DNA of 37,434 bases, taken from NCBI RefSeq assembly GCF_900163695.1, contig NZ_FUIC01000046.1, positions 1 to 37,434 on the forward strand. Reading direction: 5' to 3'. Below, piece after piece: positions 1-7,789 of the stretch (the stretch's first letter is position 1; every line of letters begins with the position of its first letter). This DNA comes from Gulosibacter sp. 10 (GTDB taxonomy: Bacteria; Actinomycetota; Actinomycetes; Actinomycetales; Microbacteriaceae). The position numbers were made by a program, and so were the translations under genes. Below the pieces are notes generated by a model that saw only the letters and a program-made list of their open reading frames with translations, searched no databases and was not told where the DNA came from.

Positions 1-233
1 CCTCGGCGGTAACCCACCGACCAGCCGAGTACGACCAACCTCCTGACCGGGTACATCTAGTCCGGTGTACGCATCTGCTCAGTGAGTGATCGGTTCGGCG
101 ATTCATACCATTTCGATCTGCACCCGCTGTTCCCCCTGGTTCTCGCGTCGGGCACTCCCTCTTCACGGCACGAGCCTCCCAAAGATCCGTAATCCACTCC
201 ACTCATCGCATCGTGCCCGCGCTCGAGGAGGGA
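1..233. other. Left-edge non-coding stretch
   Basis: I see no convincing gene here. A short plus-strand reading frame beginning at 86 has no ribosome binding site, is Arg/Pro-rich, and runs antisense into the hydrolase gene. The stretch is less GC-rich than what follows. It contains only a weak 5-bp inverted repeat, GTACA...TGTAC, near 52-71. It may be the end of a feature lying outside the window. Confidence 0.5.
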
Positions 234-1127
234 CTAACGGCGATCCGCGAGCCGATCCAAGAGCCTCCCGACCTCGGCGAGCACGAGTTCGGGCTCGGTG
301 AGCGGCACGAGATGACCCGAGCGCTCGGCTCGGACGAAGCGGATCGGCGGATGCTCGGCCGCGGTGCGCTCGTGCGCGGCGACCATGGCCTCCCGCCTCG
401 TCCGCGCGCGGGCGGACCGCGCGGGCCTCGTCCCCGAGATGAGGGTGACGGGGATGCCGTCGAGATCGGGCGGCGTCGACCGCAGCTCCTGCAGGCCGCT
501 CCGGAAGTGCGCGAACTCCGCGGCCTCGGCTCGCTCGGCGTCCCGGCCGAGCGCCTGCGCGCGGACCGCCCGTGCCACGGGCGCCGGAAGCGGGTACGAC
601 CCGCGGGCCGCCGCGCGGAGCCGGCTCCGCATGGCGAGCGATCCCATCGCCCGTTGCAGCATCCGCCTGCGTCCACCCCTTGCCACGGGCAGGTCGAGGT
701 GCTCGTCGCTGGGGTCCACGAGCACCATGCCGGCGACCCGGCCGGGACGCAGGGCGGCCGCGACGCGGGCGACGGGGCCGCCCCAGCTGTGTCCGACGAG
801 CACGACGGGCCCGTTCGTCGCGCCGTCGATGAGCCGAGCGAGGTCGTCGGCCAGGCGCGCGAGGGTCCTCGGCTCGGGATCGCGGTCGCTCCGCCCCAGC
901 CCCGCCCGATCGTAGAGGATCGACGGGGCCCGCTCCGCGACCGCGGCGTGCAGCGGCGACCACACGAGCCCGGGGGTTCCCATGCCTGCCTCCCACAGCA
1001 CGACGGGTCCGCGAGCCGCGGCTCGCGTCCGTGGTGCCAGCCTCCGGTAGTGCAGCGCCCGGCCGTCCGCCGTCCGGAGGAGCCGAGCGGCGCCGACGAC
1101 CTCCTCGAGGCCCTCGTCATCCGGCAC
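234..1127 (-). CDS. Alpha/beta hydrolase, iron-box-linked
   Basis: This is a predicted soluble serine hydrolase of about 297 residues with the alpha/beta fold. The nucleophile elbow VGHSWGG supplies the catalytic Ser. ILYDRAGLGRSDR is the typical preceding strand-loop, and ERSGHLVPL near the C-terminus gives the catalytic His. An Asp in the strand IPVTLISGT region is the probable environment of the acid. I chose the GTG at 1127 because a strong AGGAG lies 7 nt upstream. An ATG at 1187 would extend it by 20 residues but would place the iron box inside the coding sequence. The gene diverges from the ECF importer across an 86-bp region holding a DtxR/IdeR-like site, so iron control is likely (inference). 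The substrate is unknown. A role in hydrolysing an imported chelate is possible but nothing in the sequence proves it. The family is broad and includes haloperoxidase-like and lipase-like esterases. Confidence 0.85.
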   Translation of the reverse strand: MPDDEGLEEVVGAARLLRTADGRALHYRRLAPRTRAAARGPVVLWEAGMGTPGLVWSPLHAAVAERAPSILYDRAGLGRSDRDPEPRTLARLADDLARLIDGATNGPVVLVGHSWGGPVARVAAALRPGRVAGMVLVDPSDEHLDLPVARGGRRRMLQRAMGSLAMRSRLRAAARGSYPLPAPVARAVRAQALGRDAERAEAAEFAHFRSGLQELRSTPPDLDGIPVTLISGTRPARSARARTRREAMVAAHERTAAEHPPIRFVRAERSGHLVPLTEPELVLAEVGRLLDRLADRR

Positions 1128-1164
1128 GCTGGTGCTCCTCTCCGCTGCGGCGACTGCAGTATTC

Positions 1165-1183
1165 TGAGGGCAGCCTAACCTAA
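1165..1183. promoter_or_regulatory. DtxR/IdeR-like iron box
   Basis: The plus-strand site TGAGGGCAGCCTAACCTAA matches the palindromic iron-box consensus TTAGGTTAGSCTAACCTAA at 16 of 19 positions, by my own count. One half-site is perfect. It lies between the divergent hydrolase (GTG at 1127) and ECF S-component (ATG at 1214), so a Fe(II)-loaded DtxR/IdeR-type repressor could control both. Confidence 0.7.
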
Positions 1184-1213
1184 CCACGCCAGCCTCTTCG
1201 AGAACGGACCTCC

Positions 1214-1831
1214 ATGCGCCAGGCCTTCCTCGGCTACACCACCCGCTCGCTCCTCGTCTGCGTCGTGCTCGGCGCCTTCACGGCGGCCGTCCTGCACCTC
1301 GCCCGCTTCATCGGGATGCTGCTGCTCGCCGTCGCGCCGTGGTTGGGCTCGCCCTCCGCGCTCATCCCGTGGTTCGCCTTCATCATCGTGGCCGCGCTGC
1401 TCGTGCAGCGTCCCGGCGCAGCAGTGCTGACGGCGCTCATCGGCACCGTGGCCGGGGTGGGCGCGATGTCGCTCATGGCAGGAGTGGTGGTGGAGGCCGT
1501 CTTCCTCGTCGGCCGCGCGGTGCGGCGGCGCCGGCGCGGCGCGATCGCCCCGGTCGGAGACCGCGCCGAGCTGTGGCTCGCCGTCACCGCGGGGATCCTC
1601 ACCGGCGGGATGAGCTACGCGACGCTCTTCACGATTCAGGAGTTCCTCGCGCTGCCGGCCGGGCTCATCGTCCTGGGCCTCGTCGTGCGGATCGTCGCGG
1701 GCATCCTGTATGGGTGGCTGGCGTTCGCCGTCGTGCGCGGCCTGCTGCGGGCCGGGTTCGACCCGGGCGGTCCCCGCCGGGCCCGACGCCTTGAGAGCAC
1801 GACCTCGCCCTCGGCCGGGAGCCCGCGCTGA
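1214..1831 (+). CDS. ECF transporter substrate-binding (S) component, YkoE-like
   Basis: This is a strongly hydrophobic protein of 205 residues with about six membrane segments. It has a short Arg-rich cytoplasmic loop near residues 100-108 and a basic C-terminal tail. Size and topology fit an S component of an energy-coupling-factor importer. The next two genes are its dual ATPase and T component, which is the YkoE-YkoD-YkoC order. YkoEDC is predicted or known as a hydroxymethylpyrimidine (thiamine precursor) importer in other bacteria. Here there is no room for a TPP riboswitch in the 86-bp upstream region, and an iron box is present instead, so the substrate may be iron-related (inference). 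The ATG at 1214 is preceded by a weak GGACC. The stop overlaps the presumed CTG start of the ATPase gene. Confidence 0.8.
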   Translation: MRQAFLGYTTRSLLVCVVLGAFTAAVLHLARFIGMLLLAVAPWLGSPSALIPWFAFIIVAALLVQRPGAAVLTALIGTVAGVGAMSLMAGVVVEAVFLVGRAVRRRRRGAIAPVGDRAELWLAVTAGILTGGMSYATLFTIQEFLALPAGLIVLGLVVRIVAGILYGWLAFAVVRGLLRAGFDPGGPRRARRLESTTSPSAGSPR

Positions 1832-3297
1832 TCCCCGCCGTCGCCGTCCACGATCTGCGCGTCGACTACCCCGGGCACGAGCGGGTCCTCGACGGCCTGA
1901 GCGCGGAGTTCGCACCCGGCAGCTATTCACTCGTCGCGGGCCCGACCGGGTCGGGGAAGAGCACGCTGGCCCTCGCGGTGATCGGCGTGCTCGAGGAGGC
2001 GACCGGTGCCGAGCTGTCGGGCTCGGTGCGCGTCCTCGACCGCGACATCGCCGAGGAGCCCGCCGCCGAGCGCGGCCGTGCCGTCGCCGCGGTCTGGCAG
2101 CGGCCGGACGTGCAGCTGTTCCGCGGGAGCGTGCTCGACGAGGTGCGCGCCGGACTCGATCATCGGCTCGTCGTGGCGGCCGAGGGCACCGCCCGCGCCC
2201 GAGAGGCGCTGCGTCTCGTCGGACTCGACCACCTCGACGAGGAGCGCGATCCGATGTCGCTCTCGGGCGGCGAGCAGCAGCGCCTGGCCCTCGCCGCCGC
2301 CCTCGTCCTCGATGCCCCGGTGCTGGTGCTCGACGAGGCGACCAGCGCGCTGGATGCGCGGGCCGCGCGGCGGTTCGGCGAGGCGCTCGACCGCATCCGC
2401 CGCTCGCGGTCCGTGACGATCATCGCCATCGATCATCGGCCCGATGCGCATCTCCCCCGCGCGGATCGGCTGCTCGTGCTCGACGAGGGGCGGATCGTGC
2501 TCGACGGCGCTCCGGATCGCGTCTACCGGGAGCACCGGTCGCGGATCGATCGGCTCGGAGTGCGGCTGCCCCGAGGATCGCGGCCGTCATCCGTCGCGTC
2601 TCCCGGCGCAGCCGCTCCCGGCACCGCTGATCCCGGCAGCGCCGGGACGGCGCTGCGTCTCGAGGGGGCCGAGGTGTCGGTCCGCGGCGTGCGCATCCTG
2701 CACGGGATCGATCTGCACCTGCCCGAAGGCGCCGTCGCCGTGCTGAGCGGCGACAACGGCGCGGGCAAGTCCACCCTGCTGCGGCTGCTCGCCGCCGAGG
2801 TGCGCCTCTCCCGCGGCCGGGTGCACCCGCGCCGGCGCACTCGAATCCGCCGGGGCATCGGCTCCGCGCCGCAGCGGGCGGGCGATCTGCCGCTCACCCC
2901 GACGGTGGCCGGCGAGATCCGCAGCGCCCTCGCGGCGGGATCCGCCCGCCGGGACGCGACGACCGCCGAGCGGGTCTCGCGCCTGCTCGAGGAGGCCGGT
3001 CTCGAGCGGCATGCCGCATCGCACCCCCTCCGGCTGTCTGGCGGGCAGCGTCAGCGGCTCGCGGTCGCCGCGGCGATCGCGAGCGGAGCCCGCGCGGAGC
3101 CGAGGCTCGTCCTGCTCGACGAGCCCACCAGCGCGCAGGACCGTCGAGGGACGGAGCTCGTGCTCGGCCTCGTCGCCGCGGGATCCCGGTACCGGGTCAC
3201 GATCATCGCGACCCACGATCCGGAGGCGTTCGCGGCGGTGGCCACGCATCGCATCGAGCTGGATGCGGGGCGACTGACGGCGGTGCCGCAAGGATGA
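1828..3297 (+). CDS. ECF transporter dual ATPase (two ABC domains)
   Basis: This cytoplasmic protein of about 489 residues has two complete ABC nucleotide-binding domains. Domain 1 has Walker A GPTGSGKST, signature LSGGEQQRL and Walker B VLVLDEATSALD. Domain 2 has Walker A GDNGAGKST, signature LSGGQRQRL and Walker B LVLLDEPTSAQD. The first in-frame ATG or GTG codons lie inside or after Walker A, so translation must begin earlier. The open frame extends back only to 1795. It contains a CTG at 1828 with GGGAG 6 nt upstream, overlapping the TGA of the S-component gene, and I take this non-standard codon as the likely start. The fused-ATPase layout is that of YkoD. It powers import together with the S and T components, and its stop overlaps the T-component ATG by 4 bp. 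Confidence 0.85.
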   Translation: MIPAVAVHDLRVDYPGHERVLDGLSAEFAPGSYSLVAGPTGSGKSTLALAVIGVLEEATGAELSGSVRVLDRDIAEEPAAERGRAVAAVWQRPDVQLFRGSVLDEVRAGLDHRLVVAAEGTARAREALRLVGLDHLDEERDPMSLSGGEQQRLALAAALVLDAPVLVLDEATSALDARAARRFGEALDRIRRSRSVTIIAIDHRPDAHLPRADRLLVLDEGRIVLDGAPDRVYREHRSRIDRLGVRLPRGSRPSSVASPGAAAPGTADPGSAGTALRLEGAEVSVRGVRILHGIDLHLPEGAVAVLSGDNGAGKSTLLRLLAAEVRLSRGRVHPRRRTRIRRGIGSAPQRAGDLPLTPTVAGEIRSALAAGSARRDATTAERVSRLLEEAGLERHAASHPLRLSGGQRQRLAVAAAIASGARAEPRLVLLDEPTSAQDRRGTELVLGLVAAGSRYRVTIIATHDPEAFAAVATHRIELDAGRLTAVPQG

Positions 3298-3986
3298 CGG
3301 GAGCCGGACGGGCGCCGCTCGTGCACCCCATCGCCGTCCTGCTGCTCCCGCTGCCGGCGATCGTGTGCATCCTGTTCGCGCGCGACCTCCGCTTCGGGCT
3401 GCTCTGCCTCGCCGTCGCCCTCCTCGCCACGGCGTTGCGGGATCCTCGGCTCGCGCTGCGCGTGCTCCTCCTCGCAGCCGCGGCGACGGGAGTGCTCTGG
3501 ACGGGCTTCGCGCTGTCGCTGCACGGCGCGGACGACCGGGCGCTCGTCGCCCTCCGCGGCGCGATCCGCATCGTCTCCATCATGCTCCTCTACGTCGCGA
3601 CGTCCGCCGCCGTCCGCTGGCCCGTCCTCCGCGACACCCTCGTCGAGCGGTACCGCATGCCCTACCGGGTCGCCGACGTCCTCGGACTCGGCGGGCGATT
3701 CGCGGTGCTCATCCGCCGGGACCTGCGTGCCGCGGGCTCGCTGGCGCGCCTCCGCGCGCGTGGCCGCCCGCTCCGCACCGCGCGGCTGCTCTTGAAACTC
3801 GCCGTGCCCGTGCTGATGGCCTCGTTCCGGCACGCGGACGAGCTGAGCATCGCCATGGACGCCCGCGGGTTCGGGGAGCACGAACGGCGGACCGTGCACG
3901 ACGCCGTGCCGCCCCGACTGCGGGACGCCGTCGTCCTCCTGCTGGTCTGGGCCGCGTCCGCGGCCGCCGCCATGCTGCTCGCGTGA
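3294..3986 (+). CDS. ECF transporter transmembrane (T) component, CbiQ/YkoC-like
   Basis: This is a membrane protein of 230 residues with hydrophobic segments at about 12-45, 52-72, 84-104 and 205-229. Two Ala-Arg-Gly coupling motifs, LRARGRP near residue 155 and AMDARGFG near 188, are the EcfT signatures that dock onto the ATPase grooves. It is translationally coupled to the ATPase gene by an ATGA overlap. Together with the two preceding genes it makes a complete dedicated (group I-like) ECF importer. Confidence 0.88.
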   Translation: MTGAGRAPLVHPIAVLLLPLPAIVCILFARDLRFGLLCLAVALLATALRDPRLALRVLLLAAAATGVLWTGFALSLHGADDRALVALRGAIRIVSIMLLYVATSAAVRWPVLRDTLVERYRMPYRVADVLGLGGRFAVLIRRDLRAAGSLARLRARGRPLRTARLLLKLAVPVLMASFRHADELSIAMDARGFGEHERRTVHDAVPPRLRDAVVLLLVWAASAAAAMLLA

Positions 3987-3990
3987 AGGT

Positions 3991-4020
3991 GCGGGGCCCG
4001 TCCATCCGCCCGAGCCCCGC
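3991..4020. terminator. Hairpin between convergent genes
   Basis: GCGGGGC at 3991-3997 pairs with GCCCCGC at 4014-4020. One mismatch follows, then two further G:C pairs inside. It lies just after the T-component stop (+) and just before the SDR stop (-), and has no T-tract. It is a plausible two-way terminator. Confidence 0.5.
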
Positions 4021-4028
4021 GATCACGA

Positions 4029-4799
4029 TCACTGCGCGGTGTAGCCGCCGTCGATCACGAGTTCCGACCCGGTGACGAACGACGCCTCATCCGAGGCGAG
4101 GAACAGGATGCCGTTCGCGATCTCCTCGGGACGACCCAGCCGGCCGATGGGGTGGAGGGCGACGAGCGCCTCGCGGCCCGCATCGACATCGCCGCCCTCG
4201 CCCGCGACCGCTTCGACCATGGGAGTCCAGATGTAGCCGGGGTGCACGGAGTTCACACGGATGCCGTATCCCGACTTCGCGCAGTGCAGCGCGCTCGACT
4301 TCGTGAAGATGCGCACGCCGCCCTTGCTGGCGTTGTACGCCGCGAGGTTCGGATCGCCCACGAGCCCCTCGATGGACGAGACGTTGACGATCGAGCCGCC
4401 GCCGCTGTCCTTCATGGCGCCGATGGCGGCCTGCGTGCCGATGAACACGGCGTCGAGGTTGATCGACTGCAGCCAGCGCCATTTCTCGAGCGTCTCGACC
4501 TCGACGCTCGCCGTCGACGCCACGCCGGCGTTGTTCACGAGGATGTCGAGCCCGCCGAACTTCTCGACGGTCTTCTCGACGACGCTCGCCCACGCGCCCT
4601 CATCGGCCACGTCGTGCTCGAGGAAGAGCGCGTTCTCCCCCGAGGCGTCGATCGCGTCCGCGACGGCCCGTCCGGCCGCCGCATCGACATCCGTGACCAC
4701 GACCTTCGCGCCCTCATCGGCGAGAAGACGCGCCGCGGCCTCGCCGATCCCCTTCGCCGCGCCCGTGATGATGGCGACCTTGCCCTCGACTCTGTTCAT
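4029..4799 (-). CDS. SDR-family NAD(P)-dependent oxidoreductase
   Basis: This is a classical short-chain dehydrogenase of 256 residues. The cofactor motif TGAAKGIG sits near residues 12-19, NNAGV follows near 90, the catalytic Ser is in VNVSSIEG, and YNASKGG supplies Tyr and Lys. The C-terminus DGGYTAQ resembles that of R-specific alcohol and cyclopentanol dehydrogenases. I therefore expect reversible oxidation of a secondary alcohol or hydroxy-cyclic compound, but the exact substrate cannot be read. The start ATG at 4799 matches the family N-terminus; an in-frame ATG at 4904 would add 35 Arg-rich residues unlike the family. It lies downstream of the LysR gene on the same strand, separated by 135 bp. 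Confidence 0.88.
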   Translation of the reverse strand: MNRVEGKVAIITGAAKGIGEAAARLLADEGAKVVVTDVDAAAGRAVADAIDASGENALFLEHDVADEGAWASVVEKTVEKFGGLDILVNNAGVASTASVEVETLEKWRWLQSINLDAVFIGTQAAIGAMKDSGGGSIVNVSSIEGLVGDPNLAAYNASKGGVRIFTKSSALHCAKSGYGIRVNSVHPGYIWTPMVEAVAGEGGDVDAGREALVALHPIGRLGRPEEIANGILFLASDEASFVTGSELVIDGGYTAQ

Positions 4800-4899
4800 G
4801 ATCTGGCTCTGCCCTTCTGTTCGGATCCGCCCGCTGCGCGCGGGCTCGACACCAGGTCGACGGCGGAGCCTGCCGCTCCTTCGCGGCCTGGACCCGGTC

Positions 4900-4905
4900 A
4901 ACATA
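4900..4905 (-). promoter_or_regulatory. Possible -10 element for the SDR gene
   Basis: The minus-strand hexamer TATGTT lies in the 135-bp gap between the LysR stop and the SDR start, about 100 bp upstream of the ATG. I see no good -35 at the usual spacing, so the gene could also be read through from the LysR gene. Confidence 0.3.
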
Positions 4906-4934
4906 ACACTCTGCGGTCACACGCTCCTGGCCGG

Positions 4935-5876
4935 CTAGCGCGCCGGGCTCACGAGGTGCTCGGCCGTCGCCCCGGGGCCGGTGAAGCGCTCGGCCACCTC
5001 CCGGATGAGGGCGCGCATCGCCGAACCGGAGTGCGTCGGCGTCATGTCGGTGCGGCGCGCCACGCTCACCGTGCGGGTGAGCCGCTCGTCGGCGAGCGGC
5101 GTCACCCGCAGCAGCGGCCTGCCCACGGTCACCATCGCGGGCACGACCGCGACGCCGATGCCCCGCTCCGCGAACCGCAGCGCCGCGTCCATCTCCACCC
5201 CCTCGACCGCGATCCGCGGCTCGAGCCCCCGCTCCCGGAACGCGAGGTCCACCGCAGCGCGCAGATCGTAGTTCTTCGGGAAGAGCACCTGCGGCACGCC
5301 CGCCAGCTCGGCGAGGCCGACGGGACCGCCGCCGAACGGATCCTCGCGGACCGCGGAAGACACCACGACCAGGCGCTCGCTCAGCACCGGCTCGCGCTCG
5401 ATGACCGCCCTCGCGGTGCCCGAGGAGACGCTCGTCACGATGATCGCCAGATCCAGCGAGCCCTCCACGAGCGCCTCGATCAGGCTCCGCGATCCCCGCT
5501 CCAGCATCTCGATGTCGATCCCCGGATGGCGGGCCTGGAACTCGACGAGCACCTCCGTCACCAGGCTCGTGCAGAGCGTCGGCGTCGCGCCGAGCCGCAC
5601 CCTGCCGCGCTTCAGCCCCGCCAGCTCGGCCATCTCGCTCCGCGCCGTGGCGGCATCGGCGAGCATGCGCTTCGCGAGCGGCAGCAGCCGTTCCCCCGCC
5701 GCGGTGAGCGTCACGTTGCCGCGGGCGCGGTGGAAGAGATCCACCCCGAGCTCCTGCTCGAGGGTCGCGATCTGCCTGCTCAGCGAGGGCTGCGCCAGGT
5801 GCAGGCGCTCGGCGGCACGGGTGAAGTGCCCGGTGCGCGCCACCTCCGCGAAGCCGGCGAGCTGTTCGAGATTCAT
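4935..5876 (-). CDS. LysR-family transcriptional regulator
   Basis: This 313-residue regulator has an N-terminal winged HTH, with AAERLHLAQPSLSRQIATLE as the recognition region at about residues 20-40. A type-2 periplasmic-binding-like effector domain follows from about residue 90. Length and architecture are normal for the family. It is transcribed divergently from the flavoprotein gene across 77 bp that holds a T-N11-A palindrome. The usual LysR logic would have it control the flavoprotein gene and itself. The effector is not known, but a dicarboxylate would fit the target (inference). A TAGGCT hexamer ends 6 nt before the ATG, suggesting a leaderless mRNA. Confidence 0.93.
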   Translation of the reverse strand: MNLEQLAGFAEVARTGHFTRAAERLHLAQPSLSRQIATLEQELGVDLFHRARGNVTLTAAGERLLPLAKRMLADAATARSEMAELAGLKRGRVRLGATPTLCTSLVTEVLVEFQARHPGIDIEMLERGSRSLIEALVEGSLDLAIIVTSVSSGTARAVIEREPVLSERLVVVSSAVREDPFGGGPVGLAELAGVPQVLFPKNYDLRAAVDLAFRERGLEPRIAVEGVEMDAALRFAERGIGVAVVPAMVTVGRPLLRVTPLADERLTRTVSVARRTDMTPTHSGSAMRALIREVAERFTGPGATAEHLVSPAR

Positions 5877-5882
5877 GTCGAT

Positions 5883-5888
5883 AGCCTA
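5883..5888 (-). promoter_or_regulatory. -10 element, leaderless lysR-type gene
   Basis: TAGGCT on the minus strand is followed by 6 nt and then the ATG at 5876. Transcription would begin at or next to the start codon. No Shine-Dalgarno sequence precedes the ATG. Confidence 0.5.
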
Positions 5889-5911
5889 AACGCATCGTGA
5901 TGATGAGAACT

Positions 5912-5926
5912 ATTCATTAGAAGAAT
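5912..5926. promoter_or_regulatory. LysR-type operator (T-N11-A palindrome)
   Basis: ATTCATTAGAAGAAT is an interrupted palindrome, ATTC-N7-GAAT, with the T-N11-A core typical of LysR boxes. Taking the start codons as +1, it covers about -42 to -28 of the flavoprotein promoter and about -36 to -50 of the regulator promoter. Confidence 0.55.
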
Positions 5927-5940
5927 CAAGTCGGGCTCCC

Positions 5941-5946
5941 TAGCGT
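5941..5946 (+). promoter_or_regulatory. -10 element, leaderless flavoprotein gene
   Basis: TAGCGT is followed by 7 nt and the ATG at 5954. This favours ATG 5954 over the GTG at 5945, which would lie upstream of the expected transcript start. Confidence 0.5.
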
Positions 5947-5953
5947 GGAGCGC

Positions 5954-7705
5954 ATGAATGCATCCAGCAGCGTCAACGAACGTCTCATCTCCACCTCCGT
6001 CCTCGTCATCGGCACCGGCGGCGCCGGACTCCGCGCCTCGATCGAGCTCGCCGAGCGCGGCATCCAGGTGCTCGCCGTCGGCAAGCGCCGCAAGCACGAC
6101 GCCCACACGACCCTCGCGGCCGGCGGCATCAACGCCGCGCTCGGCACGATGGACCCCGAGGACAGCTGGCAGCAGCACGCCGCGGACACCCTGCGCGAGT
6201 CCTACTTCCTCGCCGACCCCCGCATCGTCGAGATCGTCACCCGCAACGCCGCCCGCGGCATCGAGGACCTCGAGCGCTGGGGCATGCCCTTCGCCCGCGA
6301 GGAGGACGGCCGCATCAGCCAGCGATTCTTCGGCGCGCACCTGTACCGCCGCACCTGCTATTCGGGCGACTACACGGGCCTCGAGATCCAGCGCACCCTG
6401 CTCCGCCGCGCGCAGGAGCTGCAAGTGCCCATCATCGACACCGTCTACATCACCCGGCTCCTCGAGAGCGACGGCCGCATCTTCGGCGCCTACGGCTTCG
6501 ACATCGTCGACGGCACGCCAGTCGTGATCCACGCCGACGCCGTCATCATCGCCGCCGGCGGACACAACCGCATCTGGCGGCACACCTCCTCGCGCCGGGA
6601 CGAGAACACCGGCGACTCCTTCCGGCTCGCGGCGCTCGCGGGCGCGAAGATCCGCGACGCCGAGCTCGTGCAGTTCCACCCCTCCGGCCTGCTCGAGCCC
6701 TCCGACGCGGCCGGCACGCTCGTCTCGGAGGCCGCGCGCGGCGAGGGCGGCATCCTCCGCAACGCCCTCGGCGAGCGGTTCATGGAGAAGTACGACCCGG
6801 AGCGCATGGAGCTCTCCACCCGCGACCGCGTCGCGCTCGCGAACTACACCGAGATCGCCGAGGGGCGGGGCACCGAGAAGGGCGGCGTGTACCTCGACGT
6901 CTCGCACCTGCCGCGCGAGCAGGTGCTCGGCAAGCTGCCGCGCGTCTACCGCACCCTCATCGACCTGCAGATGCTCGACATCACGAAGGAGCCGATCGAG
7001 GTCGCGCCCACCGCCCACTACTCGATGGGCGGCGTCTGGGTGGACGCCGAGACCCACGGCACCGGCGTCGATGGCCTGTACGCCATCGGCGAGGCCGCGA
7101 GCGGCCTCCACGGCGCCAACCGTCTCGGCGGCAACTCGCTCATCGAGCTGCTCGTCTACGGGCGGCTCACCGGCGGCGACGCCGCGGCGTACGTGACCGG
7201 GCTCACCGAGATCCGCCGCGACCCCGAGGCCGTCGCCGAGGCGCGCGCCGAGATGCAGGGGCTGCTGACCGGCGACGGCCAGGAGAGCCCCCGCCTGCTG
7301 CAGCGCAGCCTGCGCAACGTCATGACCGAGCACGCCGGCGTGGTGCGCGACGAGGAGGGCCTCAAGGCCGGTCTCGCCAAGCTCGACGAGCTCGAGGAGC
7401 GCGTCGCGAACCTCACCGCGCATCCCGACATCGCGGGCTTCGACGACCTCGCCCACGCCTTCGACCTCTACGGCTCGATGCTCGCGGCCCGCGCCACCCT
7501 CGAGTGCGCGCTCGAGCGCCGCGAGACCCGCGGCTGCCACAACCGCTCCGACTTCCCCGAGCAGCGCGAGGAGCTGCGCGGCAACATGGTCTGGACGCCC
7601 GACGGCGGCGTCACCTTCGAGCCGGTGGCCGAGGCCCCCGACTCCTTCCGCGAGCTGGCCGCCCGGCAGATCGACGACTCCCCCGTCGGCAAGCTGGCCG
7701 AGTAG
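5954..7705 (+). CDS. Orphan SdhA/FrdA/NadB-family FAD flavoprotein
   Basis: This 583-residue protein belongs to the succinate dehydrogenase/fumarate reductase/L-aspartate oxidase flavoprotein family. GTGGAG at residues 20-25 is the FAD dinucleotide motif. His51 in AHTTLAAGG aligns with the His that carries covalent FAD in SdhA. Further family motifs are QFHPSG, EAARGEGG (active-site Arg), HYSMGGV and HGANRLGGNSL. The C-terminal helical domain carries RETRGCHNRSDFP. The conserved Gln of the AQGG motif in SdhA and NadB is Ala here. No iron-sulfur or membrane-anchor subunit gene is nearby, so it may be a soluble fumarate/succinate or related alpha,beta-desaturating oxidoreductase, or partner with subunits encoded elsewhere. 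It is controlled in all likelihood by the divergent LysR protein. Confidence 0.85.
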   Translation: MNASSSVNERLISTSVLVIGTGGAGLRASIELAERGIQVLAVGKRRKHDAHTTLAAGGINAALGTMDPEDSWQQHAADTLRESYFLADPRIVEIVTRNAARGIEDLERWGMPFAREEDGRISQRFFGAHLYRRTCYSGDYTGLEIQRTLLRRAQELQVPIIDTVYITRLLESDGRIFGAYGFDIVDGTPVVIHADAVIIAAGGHNRIWRHTSSRRDENTGDSFRLAALAGAKIRDAELVQFHPSGLLEPSDAAGTLVSEAARGEGGILRNALGERFMEKYDPERMELSTRDRVALANYTEIAEGRGTEKGGVYLDVSHLPREQVLGKLPRVYRTLIDLQMLDITKEPIEVAPTAHYSMGGVWVDAETHGTGVDGLYAIGEAASGLHGANRLGGNSLIELLVYGRLTGGDAAAYVTGLTEIRRDPEAVAEARAEMQGLLTGDGQESPRLLQRSLRNVMTEHAGVVRDEEGLKAGLAKLDELEERVANLTAHPDIAGFDDLAHAFDLYGSMLAARATLECALERRETRGCHNRSDFPEQREELRGNMVWTPDGGVTFEPVAEAPDSFRELAARQIDDSPVGKLAE

Positions 7706-7717
7706 CCGCGCCACCAC

Positions 7718-7749
7718 GACCGGGTGCCCGATCCCTCGGGCGCCCGGTC
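7718..7749. terminator. Strong hairpin terminator between convergent genes
   Basis: A 14-bp stem with one T:G wobble runs from 7718-7731 to 7736-7749 around a TCCC loop. It sits between the flavoprotein stop (+) and the ABC transporter stop (-). There is no T-tract, as is common in high-GC bacteria. Confidence 0.7.
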
Positions 7750-7789
7750 GCCGTTTCCGGCGGGCCTCGCCCTACTCCCGCCGGCGGCG

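Noticed and set aside
86-301. Plus-strand small gene at the left edge
   Set aside because: No ribosome site, low-complexity Arg/Pro product, and antisense overlap with the hydrolase 3' end.
1128-1213. TPP riboswitch expected for a YkoEDC-type thiamine-precursor importer
   Set aside because: The gap is only 86 bp, already occupied by the iron box, and I do not see the conserved thi-box core.
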